DNA from: Kappaphycus alvarezii
Lineage: Eukaryota > Rhodophyta > Florideophyceae > Gigartinales > Solieriaceae
DNA: 64,000 nucleotides
NCBI GenBank assembly: GCA_002205965.3
Contig: NADL03000013.1
Coordinates: 1-64,000, forward strand
Reading direction: 5' to 3'
The notes under the pieces are model-generated. The model was not told the DNA's origin. It saw only the letters and a program-made list of their open reading frames with translations, and did not search any database. Positions 22,206 through 33,579 of this stretch are shown one piece after another; position 1 is the first letter of the stretch; every line of letters starts with the position of its first letter. Both the position numbers and the translations under genes were made by a program.

Positions 22206-23845
22206 TCATGAAATACACCTCCCATCTATACCTTGATTATTCCACTCTCTGCTTCCCACCTGCATCTCGATTATTTTACTCCGTGACACCCCCCTCGAGT
22301 TGAGTTCTATCATATTGAGAGGGCCACTATAATGTATCACAAGATCTGATGGCAGCGTCTTTGTTAACGAGTCGGTTTTGTTGTCCTTCGATAGAACGTA
22401 CTTGATCTCAGATTCTTTCGCATTGATTGACTCTCTGACGTGGTTGTACTTGATAGCTATGTGCTTCACATGACGCAGACCTGGTAGTTTCATAGTCCAA
22501 TTTATAGTCCTAAGATTTTCCTGGTGCACCTTTGTTGGCTTTTTCTCGCCAAACCCGAGCTCAGTAAGAACCTCTTGCCCATGCCACGTTCTAAACGAGA
22601 GTTGAAGGAGAAATAAATTATGATTCCGAAGTTGATAGAGCCGTGTTTGCTTGCTTCTTTGAGCTCCAGATAAATGGTGTCCCATTCACCAGTAACACAA
22701 TCCCAGATCTCTATTTTCTAGTGTCCTCGTCACGAGCCCAGTCAGCATCTGAATATGCCTCTAGATTAGCGCAGGCTACTCCCTTCTCGATCCGTAGGCC
22801 GAATTTTTTTTTGCCTATAAGATAGCGAATCAGGCATCACATGGCATTCCAGTGTCGGGGTGCCGGACAGTCACTGAACTTTCCAAGGAGAGAAACGGCT
22901 GCAGATATATCTGGCCTTGTGCGACCTGCAGGATAAATAAGGATCCCAGCACCGCTCGATAAGACTTCCCTACCATTTCAATATTTTCTTTTGCAGTTAG
23001 TTCAGTCCTTTTTTCGTACAATATATGGCCAATAGGGAGAGGAGTTTTAGTCGCTTTCGCTGCAGTCATGCTTGCGGATTCAATAATGTGCTGTATGTAT
23101 GCAGTTTGCGATATAGATGCGAATGCTCTATGGTCCTTACCATGCCTAGAAAGAAGGACAGCCTGCCTAGTTCAGTGATCTCTAAATACTTCGAAGTGGC
23201 CCTCTTGATAAAATCTACCAGATTCTTGTTACCGAAGAGTCCAATATCGTCAACATAGCATATAATGAACACCTCCCCGTTAGCTCTTCTAAGGATTAAT
23301 AGGGGCTCATTCATTTCTAGTTGTTGGAACCCGTTAGACTTCAATTTTCCAACGAGTACTATGTACCGAAGCCTCAGTTCTTGTCGGAGACCATATAAGC
23401 TTCTTATTAAACGCACAATTTGTCCATCAGTACAATTGATAACAGGGTAAGTCGAATCCAAAGGGGGCAGTCTCCAGTAGCTTAGCGTAGAGAAATTGCT
23501 CTCTTAATGTCAATTTCTCCAAACACGAACCGAAGCAAAGCGTCGAAATGAGTAGTATCCTGACCATCTCCATGCAAAGAATTGGCGCATAAAACTCAGA
23601 AGAGTAAGATTCTCTAGCATTTTGCATATTGCCTCTGGCCAATAATCGATCCTTGAATCTTGCATGCTTTTTGTCCGTGTTGCGCTTTCGTTTGAGAATG
23701 ATGCTGGCGGGGATCGCTTTTTTCGATTAGGGGGCTTTTCAGTCTCCCATGCCTTATTTGATATCAAATGATCAAACTCTTTCTGTATCCTTCCATAAAT
23801 CAGTCCCCTCACTCGATACTGCATCTTTAAGCCTTGGCTCTTCAT
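22206..23845 (-). pseudogene. Copia reverse transcriptase and RNase H, broken
   Basis: Reverse transcriptase begins near 23845 (IYGRIQKEFDHLISNKAWE). The segment 23461-23066 holds LIRSLYGLRQ and the catalytic EVFIICYVDDIGLFGNK (YVDD intact), then LSFFLGM. The connection region TPLPIGHILYEK...YRAVLGSLFILQVA is at 23069-22830. RNase H remains include WHGQEVLTELGFGEKK and KHIAIKYNHVRESI with a final DNKTDSLTKTLPSDL at 22206-22685. Frames change several times. The order and motifs are those of Ty1/copia pol. Confidence 0.75.
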
Positions 23846-25261
23846 TGGTTGAAATTGATTCTGGAAATGTTGTATCTATGCGAGTTGGGTTCGCAGCTTC
23901 TACTTCTTCATCAAGAGGGATGTGCTCAAGCATGCCTGTATCAGAGACGAACCCATCCTCAATGTCCTGATCGCCCATTGTGTCATGTGCTCTCATGCTT
24001 GACCACTACTAGAATCAATACTATTACATTCATGTAGCTTATAGAGTTACCCACATCCTTATCTGCCGATGCACGTCCGTCGGTAAGTTCTGTGGTGCTT
24101 AAGAATTCTTTCTCGATAAATTTAACATGCTTTTTTCTTTGAACACCGCTCTTTGTCAAAATGTGAGTAAGTCCTCCTTTGTCGTGTCCTAAGTTAATTC
24201 CACTACTAAGCAAGCAATTAAACTTGTCAGACTTATTCTTTTACCTGGGTCCAGGAGATACAGGGCTTTGCATCCAATAACACGCATGTTCTTTGCGGAA
24301 GGTGAAGCTGTGCCAAACAAAGCCTGATAAGGCGGTTTTCCTGTTGCATTGGGTGGAATAAAGTTTCTTACACATCACGATGTGTTGTATTGCACATGGC
24401 CAATACTCGAGGGGAAGTCCACACTCAGATAGAGATATCCGGGCGGAATTCATGATTGCACCTTGCGTTCTTTCGACGAGACCATTAGACCCTGGTGTAT
24501 ATGATGAGGTGAGGTCAACTTAGACTCCTTCTTTCTTCAACTCATTTTTGACCATCAATAAACTCCTTACCACCATCCGAATCTATGTTCAATCTTACAT
24601 TCAACTTGACGCTCAAACAATTTCGTGTAATAGACGAGAATTTTAGACGCCCCAGACTTATTCTTGGTAGGTTTAGCGTAAATGAAGCGTGTAGCTTCTT
24701 CCAAGACGATATTCAAGAGATAATTCTCTTTCTTACTTGAAATTTGTTTTATTTTACCAAATTCGTCGATGTGCAGATTTCCGGGCTTTGTTGCCTTTGT
24801 TATGCTTCCCTTGTATGAATTACGTAATTTACCTGTAATTCATGGCTTACATCTGCCGGAGTTGTCATTGATGTGTGGAAGCATTCCTGTCTTGATCATC
24901 TTCGCTATAGTAGTGTCATTTCCTTGGTGTCCAAGTCGACGATGCCAAGTACCCACCTGTTCAGAACGCCTTGTACTTCCCTAGTTACTATCATCAATGC
25001 CGGATCTTCTTGAGACAAATTCTGGATCAGAAGTTACAGTATTGTCGTCTGATTCAATGTACATCGACAACTGCATGTTCATGTCAACAGATGTATGATC
25101 ATCATCTAATTTATATTGTTCTTCACTGTTTTGGTAAGCAGATGATATACTTACAACTGCTCTCATGGCGCTGGCCTCCGCCTTACTTGTCTCATCCATT
25201 GAATCATCGTTTTCCCCAATGCTTCACAAGCCGCCGTGCCAATGATTCCCTTCCCAATTAG
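23846..25261 (-). pseudogene. Copia integrase region, broken
   Basis: The minus strand carries decayed integrase. A fragment with NSARISLSECGLPLEYWPCAIQ (24453-24241) matches the copia integrase segment after the catalytic Glu. The pre-integrase zinc region lies around 24.8-25.1 kb. The 23996-23772 piece is an acidic linker between integrase and reverse transcriptase. No catalytic triad can be read in one frame. Confidence 0.55.
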
Positions 25262-26425
25262 CTAGTAAGTTTTGTTCATATCCAGCAAAAGTGCATAGCT
25301 GGGCAGGAATACAGTACAAACACGTGTGCGTGTAAGGGCAGGGATAGAGAGAAAAAGCATAGCAAGATCCCTCGAGAACAATGTATCGCTGAGGGAAACA
25401 TCAGTTTCAGTTTCGGATGCTGACCAAGTAACAGAACAGTTACCCCTGTGCGTGGCAGTGATCGTCGAGTCATCTCCAAGTGCAATGCTAACATTGCAAC
25501 GTTTATTTTGTGTTAGTCTGGACATATCATGGACCATTTGTGTCATGGTCCCAGAGTACAGCATCATCGTTTTCTTCGAGGAATTAGCCATGTTTACACA
25601 AGCTGTGCATGCCCGAGTCTCTTTCTTCTTGCTAGATTTTCCTAAGCTATCCTCCTCTTTGTCATTAGAACCCTTCCCATTTACATCTTTTTCACAATCT
25701 TTAAGTGTAGTTTGTTTGGGTTATTGATGTTCCAGTAGCACTTCGACATCAGATGCCCATGATTCTCGCAGATATCACAGTGCCGTTGCTTTAAGTCTTT
25801 ATCAACGACGGCTGCGGAAGTTCGTTCATTTTGTTTGATCTTTGAGTTTAAGTCAAGATGCTCTTCCAGGAGGCGACTAGTGACAATTTACGACTTTGTC
25901 ATCGACTACAGCTTTAATAGCAGCTTTTACTGCATTCAACTCGTATGCTTCAATAGATGCAGTTAGAAGAGACACTGTTAGCTCATTTGTTAATTCTGTT
26001 CCCATACTCTTTAGGTGATCAATTGGCGAATACATCTTGTCAATATGGGGGCTCATGTCCTTCCTTATTAATGAGTATTTCTTTGATAATAGCTCTATTA
26101 TCATGGATATCTTTTTTTACTGTTGATTTTGAGACATAACGTTCATCCAGCTTCTTCAAAATGCGATGCGGACTACCCCTTTCTGGGAGTACGATCCGCA
26201 TAACTCTATTAGTAGGAGACCTGAAAATCAAGTTTGACGCCTTCTTTCTATTTAGTTCGAAAACCTTGTAGTCCTCCGTACCCTCCGCATGAGGGTTTAA
26301 CCTCCGAGTTTGTGCATGCCAATTTCCTTGGCATCACAGAAAGCATCCATTCGAACACACCATAATAGGTAGTCAGAATTTTCGTCCAGCGGAGGTACGT
26401 TGGTCTTATCATCACCCTGGCCCAT
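25262..26425 (-). pseudogene. Copia gag and protease, broken
   Basis: Gag begins MGQGDDKTNVPPLDENSDYL at 26425 and soon meets a stop. A KLDERYVSKSTVKKDIHDNR block (26231-26040) and an IDKMYSPIDHLKSMGTELTNE block (26104-25877) are typical gag UBN2-type sequence. A CCHC knuckle region near 25740-25790 follows. The protease piece (25591-25262) has MLYSGTMTQMVHD, where the active-site DSGA is changed to YSGT, and a downstream ALGDDSTITATHRGN block. Confidence 0.65.
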
Positions 26426-26689
26426 ACTGATACACTTATCTCAAGTATAAAGACAGGTGGCTTTTGAGGGGCTGTTCACAGCAGAATGTAATGTTACAGA
26501 GTTTCTGGGCCCATAACATGTACATCGGACGGAAGTATCTTGAGATTCCTTTAATACTGATGTCGACTGAATTCGAAGCCCGAATCAGTCTTTTTGACTG
26601 TTATAGTGGCGAATACAGTGTCATCATACTCTCTCTCCGGATTTTATAGTTTTTTTAGTAAATTTTTAAACTGATCATTCACGCACGTC

Positions 26690-28330
26690 AATGAATTATC
26701 TATACCTCCCGCCCATTCCTATTAGCCCTAAACTTTCGTGTTTGGTAAACATGGAAAGGTTTCTATTGGTTGGCTTCATTCTTAAGTCTTGTCTTAGGTT
26801 GAGATTTATAGTCCTTCTCCAGTATCCTTCGGAGTCTGCAAGCCCGAATAAAGGCTTTAAGAACTCAATTAGGAATGCATCTGGTAGCTTCTGTTCCTTA
26901 GAAGGCTTCAGATAAACTGTCCTAAAAGTTTCCCCGTCGACTATAAATGCGCTTGCTTCACGTTATACGACCAAATGCTGGATCCATATAGAGTCATTAT
27001 CGCTACTAGAGTTCAGAATTCCAGGCGAACTCTGCCTAATAAGGCTACTATCGTGGACTACAAATCTTTTGTCCCTGTCCTTGTAACCTTGAACTGCATG
27101 CCTAGTCTTCTTATATTCCTCCTCTGTGCATAAATTATTTAAATAAAGTACTAAACTCCCTGTCAACACATTTAAGTCTGCGGATGTACCCTTTTTCAGT
27201 ACCTTCTTCCAAGCTTCGTTCTTATCAAAACCTTTCATTCCTTATCTTTGGTTTCCATAAAGGAAGGATAGTACCATGTGGGGTCTTTTGGATGAAGTAC
27301 TTCCGTAACATGAGTTCTAGTCAACTCCCCTGAAAGATCCTCGAAATAAGGCTTTACCTGGGCCCTGGATTTCTGAACCTCTGACCAATCACGATTGATG
27401 AATAATTGCTTACCCTGAATACGAAAAACATCATAAGTTCCCGTATACTTGTACAATACAGATTTTTCGCGATATAAGAGCACTTCCTGGCCTCCAGATA
27501 GCTCGTGCTTAGAGATTCTCGGTAATTCATAATTCACCGGAGTTTGTACCCTCAACTCTGATATTATCGTTTCAATTACTGTCAGAGGCATCTGTAAGGC
27601 TCTCACTCGATCAGATTGGTTTGGAAGCTGACTTTTGACGGCGAGGAACTTCTTATGGTACTGATTAAAAGGAGGGATTAGACTAGTCCGTCGGGTTTAA
27701 TTGTATCGATCATTGAGTTGATTGCAAACATTAGGGCGAGTTCGGGTTCAACTGCTATCTCTGAATATTTTATCTTACGGTATATACAACGCAGAGGACC
27801 ATGCTAAATGTCGCCCGGACCAATATAATTACGGCTCTCGACACATGATAAGTAGATTACAATTACGCTTTCTTTCTTGATTTCCTTTTCTGCCTTCGAA
27901 AAAATTGACTTCCTTGATCAACTCGCATACGATCGGTGTTACAAGTGCATATTTTTGTCCAACACTGGAGTAAAGCGTTCCAGACTTCCTGCGTTGCTAG
28001 TAGATGTAGAAACGTTGCTTTAGAGAAGTTCGTTTGTGTGCCAACTACATGCAGTACGGGCACATTGCGAAAATAAATTATATCCAAGGAAATATCCTGG
28101 TAAAGAACTATACATCTCGAATTTGTGACCTGGAACAAACTCCGTCTTGGGTCACAGTGTCGAAATTTTTTGCAAGACGCGCTATTTTTCTCGATCGGTT
28201 TGAGAAGCTCCGGAGTTGCTTGCTTTGGCTGGGCCCTAGATATCAGATTAAACAATTTCTTCGGCGAAAGGTGGAAAAGATGATAATAGAGCGGCGTCAG
28301 CTGCTTCCTATTCATCAGTACTTCACTGAA
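26690..28330 (-). pseudogene. Second-lineage copia fragment: integrase and start of RT
   Basis: The minus strand 28315-27863 has a pre-integrase block (YHLFHLSPKKLFNLISRAQP) and an integrase core with VLHVVGTQTNFSKATFLHLL, in which the first catalytic Asp reads Gly, and RMRVDQGSQFF with the second Asp. The 27606-27235 piece is the integrase C-terminus (GGQEVLLYREKSVLYKYTGTYDV), and 27238-26963 begins the reverse transcriptase (HAVQGYKDRDKRFVVHDSS). RT continues to about 26690 (LKPLFGLADSEGYW) and then stops. The sequence type is the same as in the 52-58 kb element, not the 22-26 kb one. It is truncated at the point where the upstream end of the 22-26 kb element begins. Confidence 0.65.
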
Positions 28331-29299
28331 CTTCTTTTATGATCTCTAATTCGTCCAAGTTGCTCCTCGTATTCAAATTTTATTGAAGCAAGGAGCCGCC
28401 TACACATGGGCGTAATTGGAATATTACCTGCGCTTGATCGGCATGCCATCGAATCTCAATAATATCTCTTCCAGTGAAACAGCCGTTTTACACTACGAGC
28501 TACCGTCCGAACCATCGGTACAAGTCATAGATTCCCGCCGTCCGCCTCCGAGTTTACCCGTACTTACTGGACAGGAGTTGGATCATCGTATCGGTCGTGG
28601 AGATTCCTTCCGTGCGGTACGAGTTCCGATGGAAGTTAATAGTACTAGTTTTGTTGGGCACTGGAAGGGGTTCCGTCTTTTCCTCGCAATTCTATCACCT
28701 CTATTCGAGGGCCTCTATTTTTATTTCTTTTGTTTTCTTTTTTTCATTTTTTTTCATTCTTTCATTTTTCATTCATTCATTCTTTTTCTTTCTTTTTGTT
28801 TTGTTCTTTTGTTTTTTTTTAGCTCAGGGTTTAAATTTCAGCAGTCACTGAGGGTATTTCCCCTTTGAACTTCGAGCTAAGCACCGGAAGTCCAAAGAGA
28901 CAACAGACACCTGCAGTATAATGGGTATTGCCCCTTGAACTTCGATATGCACACTGTAAGTCCAAGGAGACAAGGGACGCTACTGCTTTGAGGACAGAAG
29001 ACAGGACAAGGCAACGTGGTGTTGGTGTGTTGGTTTGTTGGTGTTTTTGGAGTGTTGGTGTTGGTTGCGTTGGTTGTGTTTGGGTTTCGGGCGGTTTTTG
29101 CTTTGGTTTGGAGGTTGTGGTTGCTGGCCTGTCGAGGCTCGCACCCCGGCTGACCAGCCGTTCTATAGAGATTCGCAAATTTCTAAAACGCGCCAATTGG
29201 TACTAAATTCCTAGCAAAATACAAAAAGCAGCCCTTAGACCCCCTATTTGCCTGTTTTGAGGCGCGTCTACTGTACTGTTGTGCAGTGCAAGCTATTTG
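28331..29299. repeat. Low-complexity and tandem-repeat stretch
   Basis: Three parts are seen. A T/C-rich tract lies at about 28715-28825. An imperfect tandem duplication of about 70 bp occupies 28852-28922 and 28923-28987, each unit starting GGGTATT and containing CTTGAACTTCGA and AAGTCCAA. A G/T-rich tract (GTTGGTGTT-like) lies at about 29010-29130. TACTG/GTAC motifs appear near 29270-29325. Confidence 0.6.
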
Positions 29300-30617
29300 T
29301 GGCTCAGAGCTATGCACAGTACTGTCCATGGCTCTCGGGACCGTAACTTGTGGCCGTAGGACAACGGCCACCATGAGCCACGTAACAGAACTGGACGACC
29401 TCTTTCGCCGCCACCCGCAGTTGTTAGATGCCGAGCGGTTTGAGGGTATAACATTGGCTCAACCACTGTATCAGAAGAACGTAAAGGACCAGGAACAGTA
29501 CTGACAGCAACATCGGGCTCACGCTGGTTTGATAGTAGAGGCACCGCCGGGAATGGACTCTCCTTGGATCCTCTGTTCGGGTGAAATTGGTTACACCGAG
29601 CGGTTCTTATGTTTGATTACAAGGCATCGTTGCCAACTCATCCGATTCCGCCATCTCCCGAGTTCGTCTGCTTCGATCAACCTTACGACCACTACATCTC
29701 TTGGTTTTCCGATCGGCAGCATTGGGGTGAGTCGGCGTTCACCGAGCATCGTACCCGCACTTTTCCAAGGACATTTTCATGCATCAAGCACACATAACGT
29801 AATTCTTTGACGTACCGCGTCATTTGCGTCCGAACTTGTACATCACTTACTACTCCGAACAGATGGGATGAGCTCGAGGCCAACCGTATCTTATGCATCC
29901 CACTCCGTCGGCCTTCACGAAATTTCTCATTGCCTGCTACCTGAGCTCACCATTTGGATCGTTGCCTGATGGAAATTCTTTGGACTATTTCCTTGTCCGG
30001 ATGTCTCGACTTCACCCCCCTGGTCATTCTCCATGCCGCGTACGTCGGGATTACAACTTTCATCCATTCGGATGGCCAGTACAATAAACAGTGGCATCAT
30101 AAGAATAAATACCGTGGTCAAGGAAAGCAGCTGCGACAACCGCGGCGATAGTAGTTCGTGAAGGGATACAAAGAGTGAGATTAGAGAACCGGTCGATAAT
30201 AACCAAAAAAAACAAAGCCACGAGTATGCATAGCGGTCTGAGCAAATCCATCGCCACGAACTCGAGGGGACAACTTGCCGGGAAGATTTTCATAAACTCC
30301 TGGGACTTCCGTACTGTTCCGGGGTTACAAGCACTGGTAAAACAATATCGGACGGTCATGAACACATCATTCGCCATCTGCGGGCAGTAATACTCCTGCG
30401 AAGGGGAATAGCACATTCTAATTCCTCCTGGATGACCGTCTAAGCGGGGATAGTGACCCATATACAGTAACTGTGGTCGGAACGTTTTTGGGGACAACCC
30501 GTTGTAGACTTTCTGATATCCAAAGAAGAATACCGTATCGTTTAAAGTCAAGCTCTGAATCAAGTTCACCGACCGCATTCGATTTCCTTTGGCATAATTC
30601 GTCCTTAGTCTGTTCAT
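29300..30617 (-). pseudogene. Gypsy integrase, broken
   Basis: The piece 30617-30060 contains an H2C2 zinc-like region (GHYPRLDGHPGGIRM ... CFTSACNPG) and the start of the catalytic core (CPLEFVAMDLLRPL ... FFLVIIDRFSNLTLCIPS) with the expected Asp in the D-x-L segment. The rest of the core and the C-terminal domain continue in other frames to about 29300. Confidence 0.65.
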
Positions 30618-30846
30618 TTAATAATTATTCCACCTAAATGCGTTTGCAGGTTCATACCTCGGCGAGTGCCATTACTTCCCGTAGGCCGATAATTATATTA
30701 TCACCAAGTTCGGATTCCCAGAGAGCGACTAAATTATCGTGGTTATCGAGCAAACTATCTCCTTCAGCTCGTTCTGGATCGGCATTGCTTTCAACAATAA
30801 AATAAGGAACTTCATAATCGATGTCCGTGTCATCTTCACCCTCCGT

Positions 30847-32170
30847 TCAGAATTTAGATACTTCATCGGCTAATTGATGATAAACAATCGGGCGGTATTC
30901 CACATCATATTCATACTCTGCTATCCTTAACCACCATCTCGCAAGCCGCGCGGATGCATCAGCTAGATTTAGAATAAAACGCAGAGCGAGATTATCCGGC
31001 GGAGAGTAAAGTTGTCCCCGTAGAGGTAAGATCGTAGAGTTAGGGCTGACCAGACAACCGCTAAGCATTCTTCTTCGGTTTTGGAATAATTCTGTTCCGC
31101 TCTGGTCAGGCTTCTACTCCAATACCCAACAGGAAGCTTATCATGGTTCGATTGTTCTTGTAGAAGTGTGCATCCGACTTAGTATTCAAGATGTATTTGT
31201 AACCGATACGGTGTAAAGCCAGGATAGGGGTTGATTTCAACTTTTGTTTCAGCGTCATAACAGCTTCATATTCTTCATCATCTAGGATACTGAATTACAA
31301 AGGATTTCCTTTTCCAGTCTTCTTATTCAGGGGAACGGCTATCTTGGCGAAATCCTTCATAAACCGACGGTAGACATTGCACATTATGGAAAGAACCTTA
31401 ATTCCGTTTGGCTAGTCGTTAAAAGCGCTTTCTTGATACCCTCACAATTTCTACTATCCACTAGGAACTGAACCAGACGGATTACATGGCCCAGGTAAGC
31501 AACTTCTGCGCCAAATAAGGTATGCCCCGCCAAGTAGAGCGTAGCGTTGGCGATCTAGAAGGATTTGCATTTCTCTACCATGTTGGAAATGCTCCGAAAC
31601 GGTCCTAGAGTAGATGGTCACACCCTCTACATAAACGAGGGCATATTGCCATTTAACCCACGAGAAGATAATGTAGAAAGACCTTTGAAACGTTGCGGAA
31701 GCATTTTTGAGACCAAACGGCATACGAATAAAACGAAACAAACCATGATGGCCGGACACGGTAGTTTTGTCCCTATCCTCTTCCATTATCTCGACTTGCC
31801 TGGAGCCACTGTTACAGTACAAGGTGGAAGAGACAGTGGCCTCTCCAGAAAGTCAGTACAATCATCTATACTCGGTATAGGATAAGAACCCGAACGGTTA
31901 AACCATCCATTCTCCTATAATATGTACAGAAAAGTAGATCGCTGTCCTTTTTCGGCACGAAAACAACTGTACTAGTCCATTCCGACTGTTTGGCATCAAT
32001 AAATCCGGCGGATAGCATTCAATCAATCTCTTCCTTCTCGAATTCTCTTCCTTTCGGTCCGACGCGGTACGGATGCTGATGGATCAGTCTAGCATCTGGC
32101 GTCAGCTGAATACGATGCTTGGCTATACCTATCTTTTTGAGACGGCCAATCCACATTTTGGAGAACTCAT
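30847..32170 (-). pseudogene. Gypsy reverse transcriptase/RNase H, active site lost
   Basis: From about 32170 the minus strand reads as RT (IGIAKHRIQLTPDARLIHQHP, then SEWTSTVVFVPKKDSD). The piece 31822-31454 holds GLFRFIRMPFGLKNASATFQ and LVYVEGVTIYSRTVSEH. The universal YxDD box is replaced by YVEG, so polymerase activity is lost in this copy. RNase H remains end with LARWWLRIAEYEYDVEYRP (31068-30847). Confidence 0.75.
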
Positions 32171-32194
32171 CCAACACGTTAAGGAAATCTTTCC

Positions 32195-33151
32195 TCATCT
32201 TTTCTTCTTGAAAATCGACGTGGACCTGATCATTCCAATCCGGTTGTAATCCTTCTTGGCCGATCGGGCTTTCACCTGAAGTATAATTACGTTGTGACTG
32301 CCAATTAGGTACCGTCTTCTCATCTCTGCCTGAACCGGTCGGTAAAGTAGTTTCAGAATTAGATTTTTCACCCCTCTCCCTAGGATGAGGTGCCGTCCTG
32401 GCATCAGGAGAGTGACAGACAAAATCAGAGCGGGCACAGGCAAAGCGAGACCAACAACCGTATTATTGGGAAGAATTGCAGTCTTGATTGAAAAGTTACC
32501 CATCAAAACGACGAACGGACGGATCGGGCGGATTTCCATGATCCCATTTACCATAAAGGCTAGATGTTTGATTAGAGTTTAGGGATAGTTCTGGACGACG
32601 CACAAACCACCGGTCGGACATTGCACACGAATTGAAACATGACTCATACGTGGTATCTTTACACTGGAAGTAAGACTAATCTTCCGGGATCGATGCTCAA
32701 AAGAAAGGGATTGAATAGACGTAGGATCTTTCAACCATTTCTCCGTCTTAGGTAATGTTCTGCCAACAATAGTAGCTGGTGGTGAATGGTGAAACACGAT
32801 TTCCGGTAGGATGGTAGAATAGCTCGTAAATTCTGATCTACAAACGTATTATCCAGAATGCAGTCGAAGGCTATATTATCAACCACCAGAAAACTGACGC
32901 GAGTCTTCAATTAACCGATACTGACGTTAAAAGCAATATTACCCAAAAATCGGATGGTCTTATTGGAAGCATACATAAAAGGGGGAGCGGCCGCCAAGCG
33001 GATAGATGATTTCCGAGAATCCGATAGGTTGCGCACATTCATGATATTTTGTCCCGCTCCGGTATCGAGGAAAGTCGTTAAAGGAAGTATTGACGACGCC
33101 TCCCGTCTGAAGATCATTTAGACTTTGTAATTTCGTTTCATCAAGAAACAA
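32195..33151 (-). pseudogene. Gypsy protease and linker, broken
   Basis: FLDTGAGQNIMNVRNLSDS (33117-32911) is the aspartic protease active site. Downstream, VNGIMEIRPIRPFVVLMGNF (32554-32195) is the conserved linker between protease and RT of this gypsy type. Confidence 0.7.
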
Positions 33152-33579
33152 AAAGGCTCACCAGCACTAGAACCATAAAGCACAGCAAACTCAGACGAAA
33201 AGGTAGAGTTCTTCCGTTCCGGTGTCCATCGAGGAACTTTAGAATTCCAAATCGGAAACGACGACGCCCCTACGCGTTTTCAGCGCCGTTTCGACTAGGG
33301 ATTTTCAACTTGTCCGGATGGGTGACTGGTTACAGGAAGTCCTTCCTCTATGATTTTAACCGAACGCGGTGTAGAGATGGACCAGTCTGCGGGGGTATCG
33401 CAGTAGAGTTGTATTTTTTAGCTATAAAGCGACAATAGTTTTGGCTACGGATCTGCATCTATTTACCCGCTCGGTTCCATTCAAATAAGGACAGAAGACG
33501 TGGCTGGGATCCAAACAAAGACGAAAGAATGTAGTTCTAGACCTGTGCAGAGGGGTCCCAGCGCGATTAACAGGAGTAC

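Larger units (their letters stand above)
22206..26425 (-). mobile_element. Degenerate Ty1/copia retrotransposon
   Basis: Domains in coding order on the minus strand are gag, CCHC knuckle, protease, integrase, reverse transcriptase, RNase H, i.e. the copia order. A polypurine tract GAGGGGGG (22296-22289) immediately precedes TGTCACGG, the likely 3' LTR start at 22288. The gag start ATGGGCCAGG is at 26425; the 5' LTR should lie just above it (about 26450-26690), but I could not match it to the 3' side. Many stops and shifts; not active. Confidence 0.8.

Noticed and set aside
28416..28868. 150-codon ORF with a Phe-rich hydrophobic end
   Set aside because: The hydrophobic part is a translated T-rich tract, not a membrane segment.
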